From contig JAURHS010000020.1 in the NCBI GenBank assembly GCA_030833205.1, forward strand, positions 1-35,294: DNA of 35,294 bases. Direction: 5' to 3'. The number at the start of each line of letters is the position of its first letter. The first letter of the stretch is position 1. The translations under genes and the position numbers were made by a program. Positions 8,116 through 18,000 of this stretch are shown here, piece after piece. This DNA comes from Prosthecobacter sp. Its GTDB lineage: Bacteria > Verrucomicrobiota > Verrucomicrobiia > Verrucomicrobiales > Verrucomicrobiaceae. Below the pieces are notes generated by a model. That model did not search any database, had not been told where the DNA came from, and worked only from the letters and a program-made list of their open reading frames with translations.

Positions 8116-11100
8116 ATGATCAATTTCCACGCGATGTGTTCCCCACCGGGCGGCGCGGCTTTGCGTCTGGCGCTGCGGCCCTGGATGGCGCTGCTTGTGT
8201 TGCTGCTGACTGCGGCACCGATGACGGCGGGGACCGCCCCGACGATGAGCTTCGGCCCGCCCGACGGCCAAGGAGTGTTTGATGTCGATGCGACCATCCC
8301 CCCTGGTCACGGAGAGGGCTACTTTGAGTTGAGTTTGGATTCCGGCTTCCGACTCAAGGTCTCCACTCTTGCGGGCACTGAACTGCAGAGCGGCCTGATC
8401 AACAGCACGGTCTCATCGGCAAAATTCAACAATCCCGCAGGTCTGGCTCGTGACTCGCAGGGCAATGTGTTTGTCGCGGACAGTGGCAACCATTGCATTC
8501 GCATGATCAGCGCCGATGGCGTCGTCAGCACCATTGCCGGTTCCGCCGACTACGGCTTTCGGGATGGTCCCGGGGCCATCGCTCGATTCGCCTTTCCCAG
8601 CGCGGTAGCACTGGGCCCGGACGGCAACCTGTATGTGTCGGACACCAACAACACCGCGATCCGCAAGCTCACCCGTCCGGCGGTGGATGGGGCGGGGTGG
8701 TCGGTGACCACACTGGCGGGAACCAACAGCGCTGGATTTTTTGATGGCAGTGGCGGAGCGGCGCGCTTCAGCTCTCCGCAAGGTCTTGCTCTCGATGCGG
8801 ATGGCAATGTGTATGTGGCCGACGCTGGCAATCACCGCATTCGGCGCATCACACCGCTGGGCAGCGTCAGCACCTATGCCGGCGGCGGCAGCAGCGGCTA
8901 TGTGGATGGAGCGGCAACCTCGGCAGCCAGATTCAATTCACCCTATGCGGTAGCGGTGGCCAGCGACGGCACCGTGTTTGTGGCCGATCGCCTCAATCAC
9001 TGCATTCGTCGCATCAGCACTGGCGGCACGGTGAGCACTTACGCCGGGACAACGGTGGCTGGCGGAGCGGATGGCGCCCTGCTTGGCGCAAGCTTCAATG
9101 AGCCTTCCGCCCTTGCCATTGACGAGTTTGATGTGCTGTATGTCGCCGACGACGCGGGCCAGCGCATTCGCAGGGTCACGCCAAGTTCTGGGCCCAACAC
9201 GGTCACCACCGTGGCTGGCACTGGCCTTGCAGGTCTGGTCAATGGCTTCGGCGATGTGGCGCGGTTCAACCATCCAGCCGGTCTTTGCGTGTTGGCCAGC
9301 GGAGAGGTCTTGGTTGCCGACAGCGAAAATCATTGCCTGCGCCGCATCAGTGCCACTCTGAAGGTAGACGCCTCGGCACTCGGTTCCTCCACTTCGGTTG
9401 GAGCGACCATTGACCCGCCGGCCCTGGGGATTGAGCCCGGCACATGGTACTTCCGCTGGCGGGCATCGGACTGGACGGTGGTGAACATCGGCCTTTCCAA
9501 GTTCATCACCACGGTGGTTCCCGCGGTCAGCATGTCGGCGGCAAATCCGGTCAATGCTGGTGAAGCCACGCTCAAGGCCCTGGTCAATCCGCGCAACCTC
9601 GCGGTCACCGCGGTGAAGTTCCAGTACAGCACGGATCCGGAGTTTGCCTCGCCCATCGAGGTCAATGCCACGCCACTCCCACCCTCAGGGGGCAGCGATG
9701 TGGAGATCTCCTTTGAGCTCTCCTATCCCACTGAGACCGTCGCAGGCACCGTGTATTATTACCGAGCCATCGCCATCAATGACTACGGCACAGCGACGGC
9801 GGCGGAGTTGGCCTCCTTCACCGTGCCAGCAGCCACCGTGGTCACTGACGCGGCCAGCCAGGTGGTGCGAACCGGACTGCGCGAGCATCAGGCCACCCTC
9901 AACGCCACTGTGGACGCCAAGGGCAGCGCCTTGAACATGTCCTTCGAGTACTCCACACAGCCCGATCTGCGCGATGCCTGGCGGGTGAGCCGAGTGGTGG
10001 ATTCCCCGGCTGCCACCGCCGCACGCGGTGTCGCGGTGGGGCTGGGTGGAGAAGTCTATTTCAGCCGACGCGACCTGCACCGGCTGGACGCGCTGATCGG
10101 TGGCGCCATGGTGGGGTCGGGAGTGGCGGGTTTTGCGGATGGCAGCGGTCTCAACGCGCGTTTCGATCACCCCGCTGGCATCGCTCATTTCAGTCCCTCG
10201 CCAGGAGTTGAGCTTTTGTTTGTGGCCGATGAATACAACCACCGCATCCGCGTGGTGAATTTGACCACACGGACGGTGGACACATTGGCGGGCAGTGGCA
10301 TCGCGGGATTTGCCGATGGCCTCGCCGGCACCGCGCGCTTTCTTTATCCCACCGGCGTTGCGGTGGATTCTGCCGGCAATGTGTTTGTGGCTGACACCGG
10401 CAATCATCGCATTCGCCGCATTGCTGCGGGCACCGGCGAGGTCAGCACCGTGGCAGGCAGCGGCCTTGCTGGCCTGCGCGATGGCGCCGCGGCAACCGCG
10501 CAGTTCTCCTCGCCTGCGGCCCTGGTCTGCGGTCCTGCCGGCTCGATCCTGGTGGCTGACACGGGCAACCACCGCATCGCCAGAATCAGCGCCGCCCTTG
10601 AAGTCAGCACCCTTGCCGGCAGTGGCGTGGCTGGTTTTGCCGACGACAACGATGCCGACCCCCTGACACAGGCACAATTCTCGTCACCCAGCGGCCTGGT
10701 GTTGGATTCACTGGGCAATCTGTTTGTTGCCGACACTGGCAATCACCGTGTGCGGCGCATTGCCAGCGATGGCGTGGTCAGCACCATCGCCGGTTCCGGT
10801 CAGGCCGGCGCAGTGGACTCGCCGCTGCCTGGAGAGGGCATGATCCCCGCCAGCGCCACCAGCTTCTCCCAGCCCTCAGCCATTGCCATCACCGGGTCCG
10901 ATGTGCTCTATGTGGCCGACAACGGCAACGCATCGCTGCGCAAGGTTGAGCCGATGAGCTCGGTCACCCTGACCTACAACCCAGTGCTCTCATCGCATGG
11001 CAATGTCTCGATTCAAATCAACACCGAGGTGCTTTCACCCGGAACCACCTACTACTACCGGGCCATTGGTGACAACCGAATGGACGGCGTGATCCGCGGC

Positions 11101-13077
11101 GACATTCGCAGCTTCACGACCTCCACTGAACCGGCCATCGTCATTCATGATGGCGCCAACAGCAGTGCCGCCACCCTCGCCCATGCCCAGGCCACGGCGG
11201 TGAACTTTGGCGTGGTGGCGCTGCAAACCACGGTCACGCGCCAATTCACCATCTCCAATACCGGCGGATGGGCACTGACCCTCGGCTCCATCACCGTTCC
11301 GTCGGGCTATGTGCTCACTGCGCTGACCACACCGATTCCCGCCGGTGAGTCGCGCAGCTTCAGTGTCAGCCTCACCGCTGCCACTGCCGGCGTCTATGCG
11401 GGGAACTTGAGAATTGAAAGTGATGACCCGGATCGGCTGGCCTTTGAAGCCGCATTGACCGGCAAGAAGGTGGAGCCGCCCATCATCCAATCGGTGACCG
11501 TCCACGATTTGGCTCTGGCGCCAACGACTGCCACATTGCGGGCGAGTGTGGACCCCAACGGCGCTGAAACCACGGTGGAATTTGAGGTTTCTCCCGGCCC
11601 GGATTTTGATGGCGTGCGTGTGTCCACGCTTGCTGGAAATGGTGTTGGCGACAGCGATGGGCCCTTGGCCAGCGCACAATTCGCTGGCGTGCGCGCCATT
11701 GCTGTGGCTGCCGACGGCAGCATCTATCTTGCAGATGCGGGCAATCACCGCATCCGCCGGATCAGCCCCTCCGGCGAGGTCAGCACTCTCGCAGGAAGCG
11801 GCTCAGCTGGTTTTGCCGACGGCCCTGGCGCTTCGGCCCAGTTCAACTCCCCAAGCGGCATTGCGGTGGGCGCGGACGCTACCGTGTATGTTGCCGACAC
11901 TGGCAATCACCGCATCCGCGCCATTGATGCCACTGGCACGGTGCGCACCTTTGCAGGCACTGGCGTGCCGAGCTTTACCGACGGCATCGCCACCGCCGCG
12001 CGCTTCTTCAACCCCATGGGCATGGCCTGGGATGCCTCAGGCAATCTGTTGGTGGCAGATCACGGCAATGACCGTGTGCGCCGCATCGCCGCCGACGGCA
12101 GCGTTGCCACCGCGGTGGAGTTGCTGCCCACCAGCGGGCCGGTCGCGGTGGCAACAACCTCATCTGGCGGGCTGTATGTCTCGTCGCCAAGCGAAGGCAG
12201 GGTGTGGCGCGTGGATGAATCCGGTGCGGTGGTTGACACTCTTCCCATCCCTGGCGCACCCATTGGGCTCGCCTACGACGAGGCCGCGCAGGAGCTTTAT
12301 GTCGCCGATGAACAAGCCCATGTGGTCTGGAAGGTTGACGACTCCAGTACGGTCAGCGCATGGGCAGGCTCGGGAACGGCCGGCAGCTTGGATGGGCTCA
12401 GTGCCGCAGCTCGTTTCGACGAGCCTGTGGCCTTGGCCCTACAGGCGCGGCGCACGGTGCTGGTGGCGCAGAACGGCGGCGCCAGTCTGCGGCGGATTCT
12501 GCCAACGGTGATCAAGGTGCCCGTACCCGCCACTTTGCAGGATCTCGTTGAGACCGTCAGTGCGGAGGTCAGCGGCATGGACCCTGCTGTGGTTCATTAC
12601 TACCGCGCCATCGCCACCAGCGTCGGCGGACGAACGGTGCTCCTGGCCACCCTTCCCCTCGGCACTGAATTCACGCAGTGGCAGGTGACGCATTTTGGCC
12701 CCAATGCCGCCAACGGTTCCATCGCGGGCCCATCGGCGAATCCCGCGGGTGATGGCATTTCCAACTTGATGAAGTACGCGCTGGGCCTTGATCCTGCGGC
12801 CTTCATTCAACCCGACGATCCCCGGCTGCCGGTGCTTGGTCTTGAGCAGGGCGTGGGGGGTGCCTTTCTGACGCTTACGGCGCGCACGGATCCAGCCGCC
12901 CCTGATGTGCAACTTGTCTTCGAGTGCTCCAACGACAAGCAAACCTGGACCACCAATGGCGTGAATGTTTCACCGCAGCCAGACAACAGCATCAAGGGTT
13001 CGCTGCCCTGCGCCCAACCCACCCTGCCCAACACCGCGCGATTCCTGCGCATGGGCGTGGTGCTTCAACTTCCCTGA
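8116..13077 (+). CDS. giant exported NHL-repeat protein with three six-bladed propellers
   Basis: 1653-residue exported protein. The signal peptide is long (hydrophobic core WMALLVLLLTAAPMTAG, about residues 24-40). Three blocks of six NHL repeats each, about 82-413, 622-946 and 1167-1463, carry the unit V(S/T)T(L/I)AGxGxxGFxDG, ARFxxPxGLAxDxxGNxxVADxGNHRIRRI. Fibronectin/Ig-like sandwich modules surround them: one intact at about 470-570, and three split by the propellers. A choice-of-anchor-D/ASH domain lies at about 1007-1116 (VNFGVVALQTTVTRQFTISNTGG). The C-terminal module (about 1520-1653) has GDGISNLMKYALGLDP, then a beta segment ending RFLRMGV. NHL propellers usually bind protein, RNA or carbohydrate ligands; here an extracellular binding role is inferred. 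Member of the operon starting at 4057. Confidence 0.9.
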   Translation: MINFHAMCSPPGGAALRLALRPWMALLVLLLTAAPMTAGTAPTMSFGPPDGQGVFDVDATIPPGHGEGYFELSLDSGFRLKVSTLAGTELQSGLINSTVSSAKFNNPAGLARDSQGNVFVADSGNHCIRMISADGVVSTIAGSADYGFRDGPGAIARFAFPSAVALGPDGNLYVSDTNNTAIRKLTRPAVDGAGWSVTTLAGTNSAGFFDGSGGAARFSSPQGLALDADGNVYVADAGNHRIRRITPLGSVSTYAGGGSSGYVDGAATSAARFNSPYAVAVASDGTVFVADRLNHCIRRISTGGTVSTYAGTTVAGGADGALLGASFNEPSALAIDEFDVLYVADDAGQRIRRVTPSSGPNTVTTVAGTGLAGLVNGFGDVARFNHPAGLCVLASGEVLVADSENHCLRRISATLKVDASALGSSTSVGATIDPPALGIEPGTWYFRWRASDWTVVNIGLSKFITTVVPAVSMSAANPVNAGEATLKALVNPRNLAVTAVKFQYSTDPEFASPIEVNATPLPPSGGSDVEISFELSYPTETVAGTVYYYRAIAINDYGTATAAELASFTVPAATVVTDAASQVVRTGLREHQATLNATVDAKGSALNMSFEYSTQPDLRDAWRVSRVVDSPAATAARGVAVGLGGEVYFSRRDLHRLDALIGGAMVGSGVAGFADGSGLNARFDHPAGIAHFSPSPGVELLFVADEYNHRIRVVNLTTRTVDTLAGSGIAGFADGLAGTARFLYPTGVAVDSAGNVFVADTGNHRIRRIAAGTGEVSTVAGSGLAGLRDGAAATAQFSSPAALVCGPAGSILVADTGNHRIARISAALEVSTLAGSGVAGFADDNDADPLTQAQFSSPSGLVLDSLGNLFVADTGNHRVRRIASDGVVSTIAGSGQAGAVDSPLPGEGMIPASATSFSQPSAIAITGSDVLYVADNGNASLRKVEPMSSVTLTYNPVLSSHGNVSIQINTEVLSPGTTYYYRAIGDNRMDGVIRGDIRSFTTSTEPAIVIHDGANSSAATLAHAQATAVNFGVVALQTTVTRQFTISNTGGWALTLGSITVPSGYVLTALTTPIPAGESRSFSVSLTAATAGVYAGNLRIESDDPDRLAFEAALTGKKVEPPIIQSVTVHDLALAPTTATLRASVDPNGAETTVEFEVSPGPDFDGVRVSTLAGNGVGDSDGPLASAQFAGVRAIAVAADGSIYLADAGNHRIRRISPSGEVSTLAGSGSAGFADGPGASAQFNSPSGIAVGADATVYVADTGNHRIRAIDATGTVRTFAGTGVPSFTDGIATAARFFNPMGMAWDASGNLLVADHGNDRVRRIAADGSVATAVELLPTSGPVAVATTSSGGLYVSSPSEGRVWRVDESGAVVDTLPIPGAPIGLAYDEAAQELYVADEQAHVVWKVDDSSTVSAWAGSGTAGSLDGLSAAARFDEPVALALQARRTVLVAQNGGASLRRILPTVIKVPVPATLQDLVETVSAEVSGMDPAVVHYYRAIATSVGGRTVLLATLPLGTEFTQWQVTHFGPNAANGSIAGPSANPAGDGISNLMKYALGLDPAAFIQPDDPRLPVLGLEQGVGGAFLTLTARTDPAAPDVQLVFECSNDKQTWTTNGVNVSPQPDNSIKGSLPCAQPTLPNTARFLRMGVVLQLP
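8359..9354 (+). repeat. NHL repeats, propeller 1 (six units)
   Basis: Six successive NHL units at residues 82-413. The third is the most canonical (VYVADAGNHRIRRI). The second ends in an AIRKL variant and the fifth is degenerate (DDAGQRIRRV). Six units are expected for a closed NHL propeller. Confidence 0.85.
9979..10953 (+). repeat. NHL repeats, propeller 2 (six units)
   Basis: Six units at residues 622-946. The first is degenerate (GEVYFSRRDLHRLDAL). The third to fifth are near-canonical with VADTGNHRI(R)RI. The sixth ends ADNGNASLRKV. Confidence 0.85.
11614..12504 (+). repeat. NHL repeats, propeller 3 (six units)
   Basis: Six units at residues 1167-1463. The first three are canonical. 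The fourth and fifth are short and lack the AGxG loop (GLYVSSPSEGRVWRV; ELYVADEQAHVVWKV). The sixth is canonical at its start only. Confidence 0.8.
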
Positions 13078-13099
13078 TTCTTCAACTGCATCGCTGCTC

Positions 13100-14974
13100 A
13101 TGAACCGCCCGTCCTTCACGAAACTTGGCATCGTCCTGCTGGCTCTGCTGCCGCTTGCCGCGATGGCGCAGACCGCCACCCAGACCGTGGCGTTGAAGCC
13201 AGGCTGGAATGCCCTGTGGCTGGAGGTGGAGCCTCTCACCGGCGATGGTGCCCAGCGCCCGCCGCAGGAGGTCTTCAACCATCCCGCCATCGAGATGATC
13301 GCCACGCCCAAGCCGCTGTCGGCAACGGCTGAGTTCTTTGCCCAAGCTCCCAGCAGCATCGGCAGCTTCAATCAGGAAGGCTGGCAGCAGTGGAATCGCA
13401 GCGACGCCCCGGGCAGCAGCGACCTCGCCCTGGTCTTCGGCAATCGTCCCTATCTGATTCGTGTGGCTGCAGGCACTGCCGCATTCTCGCTTTCGTTGAG
13501 TGGCCGCGTTCGCTTCTTCCGTCCCCAATGGACCGCAGACCGCTACAACCTGATTGGTTTTGGTTTGGCGGGCAGCCGAACCTTCAACGATTTCTTCGGT
13601 CCCTCAGGTCGCCGGCATCAGGTGGGCCGCATCTTCCGCCTTGCGGCCAACGGCAATTGGCAACTGGTCAATGGCGCAGAGATCATGACCTCCAACGAGG
13701 CCTATTGGATCTTCAGCGATGGGCCCTCCGATTACATGGGCCCTGTGGCGGTGGACTTTGAGCGATCCTCCACTGGCAGGCTCGACTTTGGAGGCCCCGC
13801 GGATGCGGTCAAGGTCGGTCCATCCACACCACCGCTGGAGTTGGATCTTGGCGAGTTGGTGTGTACCAACCTGGGCTCCAGTGCTGCGGTGCCGGAGTTG
13901 GAGTTGGTGGCGCAGAGTGCTGGCGTGGGAAGTCTGGCCCTTTATGCGGTCAACCCGCAATCCACGGGCCTGGGTTATGTGCGTGGCAATCAGGTGGACT
14001 CCTCCCTGTCCGCGGGCTCAAGCGCCCTGGGTGAAACGGTGCCCGGTCAACTCACGCGCACCCTGAGTCTGGGAGCGCAGCGCAACTGGAATTCGGGAAC
14101 CGCGGGCCGCCTCAATCTCTATCGCCTGCGCACCAGCGCGCAGGGTGCCTCGGTGTATTTGCCAGTCAGCGCAACTCTCAACGAGCAGGAGTTTGTCAGC
14201 GACCCCACCCCACTGGCTGCCGCGGAGGAACGCGTCGGGCTTTGGGTCGGCGAGATTAGCGTGGATGCTGCCAGCAGCGTTGTGGAAAACGGCTCGCCTG
14301 TGCGCAGCACTCCGGCCAAGGCGCCGGCCCGTCTTATCCTGCACTACGACGGCAGCAAGGTGCGCCTGCTCTCGCAGGTGACCTTGATGCAGACCAAGAC
14401 GGCAGATGCTTCCGTGCCCGCCACCCCTGTTCTGGTGTTGGATCCAGCGCGCGTGCCCTTCTTTGAGGGAGTGCAGCAACGCAACGGCAAGCGCATGGGC
14501 CTGCGCATGGAGTCGGTGGCTTTCGACATGCCGCGCAAACTCGATGCCACCAGCCAGTCTGCGTTGCTTGCCGACAGCGCCTACCCCGGGCTTACCGCCT
14601 CCGGCATTCCCGCGTTTCTTGTTTCCCGCAGCGTGCGCCCGCCCTCACTGCGCGAAGTCTACGCGCTGAGCCTCGATTTGCAGGGCACGCTGGGAGCCGG
14701 AGGCACACTCACCACGACAAGCGGCACCCTGCATCTCGATCCCTTTCACCGCAGCAATCCCTTCCGTCATCCCTACCACCAGCAGCACAGCGCAGGACCA
14801 TTTATCTACCGCGATCTGCGCCTTGTCTTTGACGGCAATCAGCCGCTGGGCGGCGTGCTGCGCGCCAGTTACAGCGAGACCATCCGCGGTCTGATCAACA
14901 GCAACCTCACCCTCAACGGGCGCGTGGAACTGCGCCGCGTGAGCAAGGTGGCAACCTTGGATGGAGCGCCCTGA
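13100..14974 (+). CDS. exported protein of unknown function in the giant-protein operon
   Basis: 624-residue exported protein. The ATG at 13100, 22 bases after the previous stop, gives a clean signal peptide (LGIVLLALLPLAAMAQ). The mature start is TQTVALKPGWNALWLEVEP, a GWN-type opening seen in some secreted beta proteins. At about 150-225 there is a second GWN-like block: YNLIGFGLAG, TFNDFF, VGRIFRL, GNWQLV, then MTSNEAYWIF. The rest is predicted beta, with VGLWVGEISVDAASSV and a histidine-containing C-terminal block DPFHRSNPFRHPYHQQHS (about 545-562). I do not recognise a named family or catalytic motif. Its stop overlaps an ATG of the giant gene (TGATG), which suggests coupled translation and a shared role with it. 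Confidence 0.8.
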   Translation: MNRPSFTKLGIVLLALLPLAAMAQTATQTVALKPGWNALWLEVEPLTGDGAQRPPQEVFNHPAIEMIATPKPLSATAEFFAQAPSSIGSFNQEGWQQWNRSDAPGSSDLALVFGNRPYLIRVAAGTAAFSLSLSGRVRFFRPQWTADRYNLIGFGLAGSRTFNDFFGPSGRRHQVGRIFRLAANGNWQLVNGAEIMTSNEAYWIFSDGPSDYMGPVAVDFERSSTGRLDFGGPADAVKVGPSTPPLELDLGELVCTNLGSSAAVPELELVAQSAGVGSLALYAVNPQSTGLGYVRGNQVDSSLSAGSSALGETVPGQLTRTLSLGAQRNWNSGTAGRLNLYRLRTSAQGASVYLPVSATLNEQEFVSDPTPLAAAEERVGLWVGEISVDAASSVVENGSPVRSTPAKAPARLILHYDGSKVRLLSQVTLMQTKTADASVPATPVLVLDPARVPFFEGVQQRNGKRMGLRMESVAFDMPRKLDATSQSALLADSAYPGLTASGIPAFLVSRSVRPPSLREVYALSLDLQGTLGAGGTLTTTSGTLHLDPFHRSNPFRHPYHQQHSAGPFIYRDLRLVFDGNQPLGGVLRASYSETIRGLINSNLTLNGRVELRRVSKVATLDGAP

Positions 14975-15021
14975 TGTCCTGCCTCGCAACCCCCTCCCAC
15001 AGCAACTCCAGCACTTTCGCA

Positions 15022-18000
15022 ATGAGAGCTTCACCCTTGCGCCATTTCCTCAGCCTTTGCCTGCCGATCATCGCCATGATCCTGCTGGCCGATCAGGCCC
15101 GCGCTGCTGCATCCTTAAGCCTGGGGTCGGGCGACCCGAATTTTGGCAATGTGCAGACCGGCACCACGGTCAGCCGCACCCTGTTCATCGCCAACACGGG
15201 TGACGCGCCCGCCACGATCACCTCCGAACCTGCAATCACCTCGGGAGGCTCGCGATTCACGGTCAGCGGGACCATTGGCACGATTCCCGCCGGCGAAAGC
15301 CGCAGCTTCACTGTGAGCTATGCGCCCACCAACAACGGCCCCGACTCTGGCGCCGTCAGTCTGGCCAGCACGGGCGCCGTCGGTTCGCCCTTGTCCATCA
15401 GCCTGACAGGGACCGGCATCAATCCTGAAATCGCAATCAAGCAGGGCAGCAGCAACATCAACACCGGTGGCAGCGCCACGGCGCCGAATGTGACGCTCAA
15501 TGGCCTACCCAACACCGCCAGCAGCAGCACCGTCTTCACCATTGAAAACACGGGCGCAGGCCCACTGAGCCTGACTGGAACTCCACTGGTGAGCATCACT
15601 GGAGTCAACGCGGCGGACTTTGCCATCACCAGCATGCCCGCCTCCTCGGTAGCTGAGGGTTCAAGCACCACCTTCACGGTGAGCTTCACCCCGTCGGCAC
15701 GGCTTGCCCGCACAGCCACGCTCACGATTGCCAACAACGACCCCGATGACGGCGAGAGCTCCTTCACCATCAATCTGACCGGCCGTGGACTGGCTCCGGA
15801 AATTGAAGTGGAGGACTCTGCTGAAGTGGCCATTGCCAGCGGAGGCACCAGCACCTTCGGCAATGTGGTAGTGGGCTCCACAGAGCGTGAGACCTTCACC
15901 ATCATCAACTCTGGCGAGGCTGCGCTGAACCTCACCGCCGCACCGATGATCACCCTCGACGGAGTCAATAGCTCGGACTTTGTGGTTTCTCAAATGCCCA
16001 GCAGTTCATCACTGGGGCCAAGCGGCGGATTCACCACCTTTGTGGTGCAATTCACTCCCAGTGCTGCCGGCGTGCGCAGTGCGGCCATTCACATTGGCAA
16101 CAATGACCTCGATGGCGGTGAGAACCCCTACACCATCAACCTCTCTGGTGTGGGCACCCTGCCCCCGACCGGCACCGACGGCTTCGGGTACAAGTACAGC
16201 CAGATCACGGCCAACGCGATCGTTCTGCGCGAGACTGATGCCGATGTCAGCAGCGCCTCCACCTTGTTGACAGCAAATGACGCCACCCAGGTCATCAATC
16301 TTGGCTTCAGTTTCTCCTTCTACGAAAATTCGTACACCAGCCTCTCGGCCTCAACCAACGGTCTGCTGGTCTTCGATGGGGCCAGCAACAGCTGGACACC
16401 ACCTCTGAGCCTGCCCAACAACGCACTGCCCGACAACATCATCGCGCCGCTGTGGATGGACATGATCAAAAAGTCGGACAACAGCAGTCGCATTCTTTAC
16501 GCCACACGCGGTTCCGCGCCCAATCGCGTCTTCATTCTCGAGTATCGAAACATGGCTCAATTTGGCAACGACGCGGCGAATCTCTCCTTCCAGGTGCTGC
16601 TGTACGAGGGCAGCAACGCCATTGAGTATCGTTACACCAGCATCAGCGGCGTGATTCCAGGCAGCACAGTGTGCATCGGCATTGAAGACTCCAAACATGT
16701 CAACGGCATCAGCCTTGGCTTGCCCACGGAATTGCCCACCGCGCTGAAGTTCAGCCGCCCCGTGATCGTCAAGGTTGAGAGCGAGTACTTCAAGCCAGGC
16801 GAGAGCACTCCCACATCCCCCGCGGGCACGCTGGCCACCGGCCTCAAGCCGGAGGTTGGCGAGACGAAGGCCGATTACGGCAGCAACAAACGCTTTGAAG
16901 CTCCCGAGTACATCTACCTCAACAAGGACTTCAGCCTCCTCAACGGTGCAGGCACCGACACTGGCACCCCCAACGATCCGCTCTTTGCTTGGTACCGCCT
17001 CGCCAATGCCGGTTACGCCATCAATGGTCAGACTGTCCAAGGGGCCAAGACCTTTGTGGATGTCACCCTCACCAGTGACATGACCTTTGTCTGGCGCTGG
17101 GAATTGGAGTTCGCCGTGAACATCAAGTTCACCGGAGTGGGAACGCCAGTGCCCGAGCGCGGACGCCACTGGTTCCGCGCCAACAGCCCGCTGACCGCAT
17201 CGGTGGACACACTGGTGGATACCGAGAACACAGGGGTGCGGCTCAAGACCACGGGCTACCAGGTCACCAATTACCCGGTTACCGGGCCATTGCCCGCGCC
17301 AACGCGGGTGATGTTTGCCGATCACCGCGAATTGAGCGTGGGCACGCGTTCCAGCACCAAGGCCCTGACCATCACCGGCCCCATTGAACTGGAATGGCTG
17401 GTCAGCGCGCAGGCGCGTTACCGGTTCAGCGCCACCAGCAATGTGGTGGGCCTTGCAGGAACCCTGTTTGATGGCCTGCCCTTCATTCGCGTGTACAACG
17501 GCGCAGTGGCCACCACGACCTATGGCAGCAACAACACCACGGATGTGTGGATCAACATGGGCATTGACCGCCCAACCAAGGTGGAAGTGGGCGCTTTCTA
17601 TCGCACCGCCGATGATTCCTACACACTCGGGGATTTTGTCTCAGCGCCCGGCGGCGACCTCGCCCCCGTGGGCACTGACATCTCCAACCTCAACGACATG
17701 ACTGTGCCGGAAAACACGCCGCTGACCGGCTCCCGCACCGCCCGCGTGTACACCCTGAGCTGGGGAATGACCAGCGCCCCGCAGCCCACGGAGGTGCGTT
17801 GGATCTATCAGCCCACCGTCTTCCGCGCAGAAGTGCCGCTTGGCATGCCCTTTGATCCTGCGCTCACCGTGCCGCCGCTGGTTCGCAGCGTCGCACCTGC
17901 GGTGACCCGGGAACTCAGCGACAGCGGCCCGCAGACCTCCTCCTTCACCCCGGTGGGCGACCTGCCTCTGGGCCGCACCTCAGCGGGGGCCCCGCTGCGC

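Noticed and set aside
8359..12504. Regularly spaced repeats that could suggest a CRISPR array or DNA minisatellite
   Set aside because: The repeats are protein-level NHL units with variable DNA. No identical short repeats with unique spacers exist in the window.
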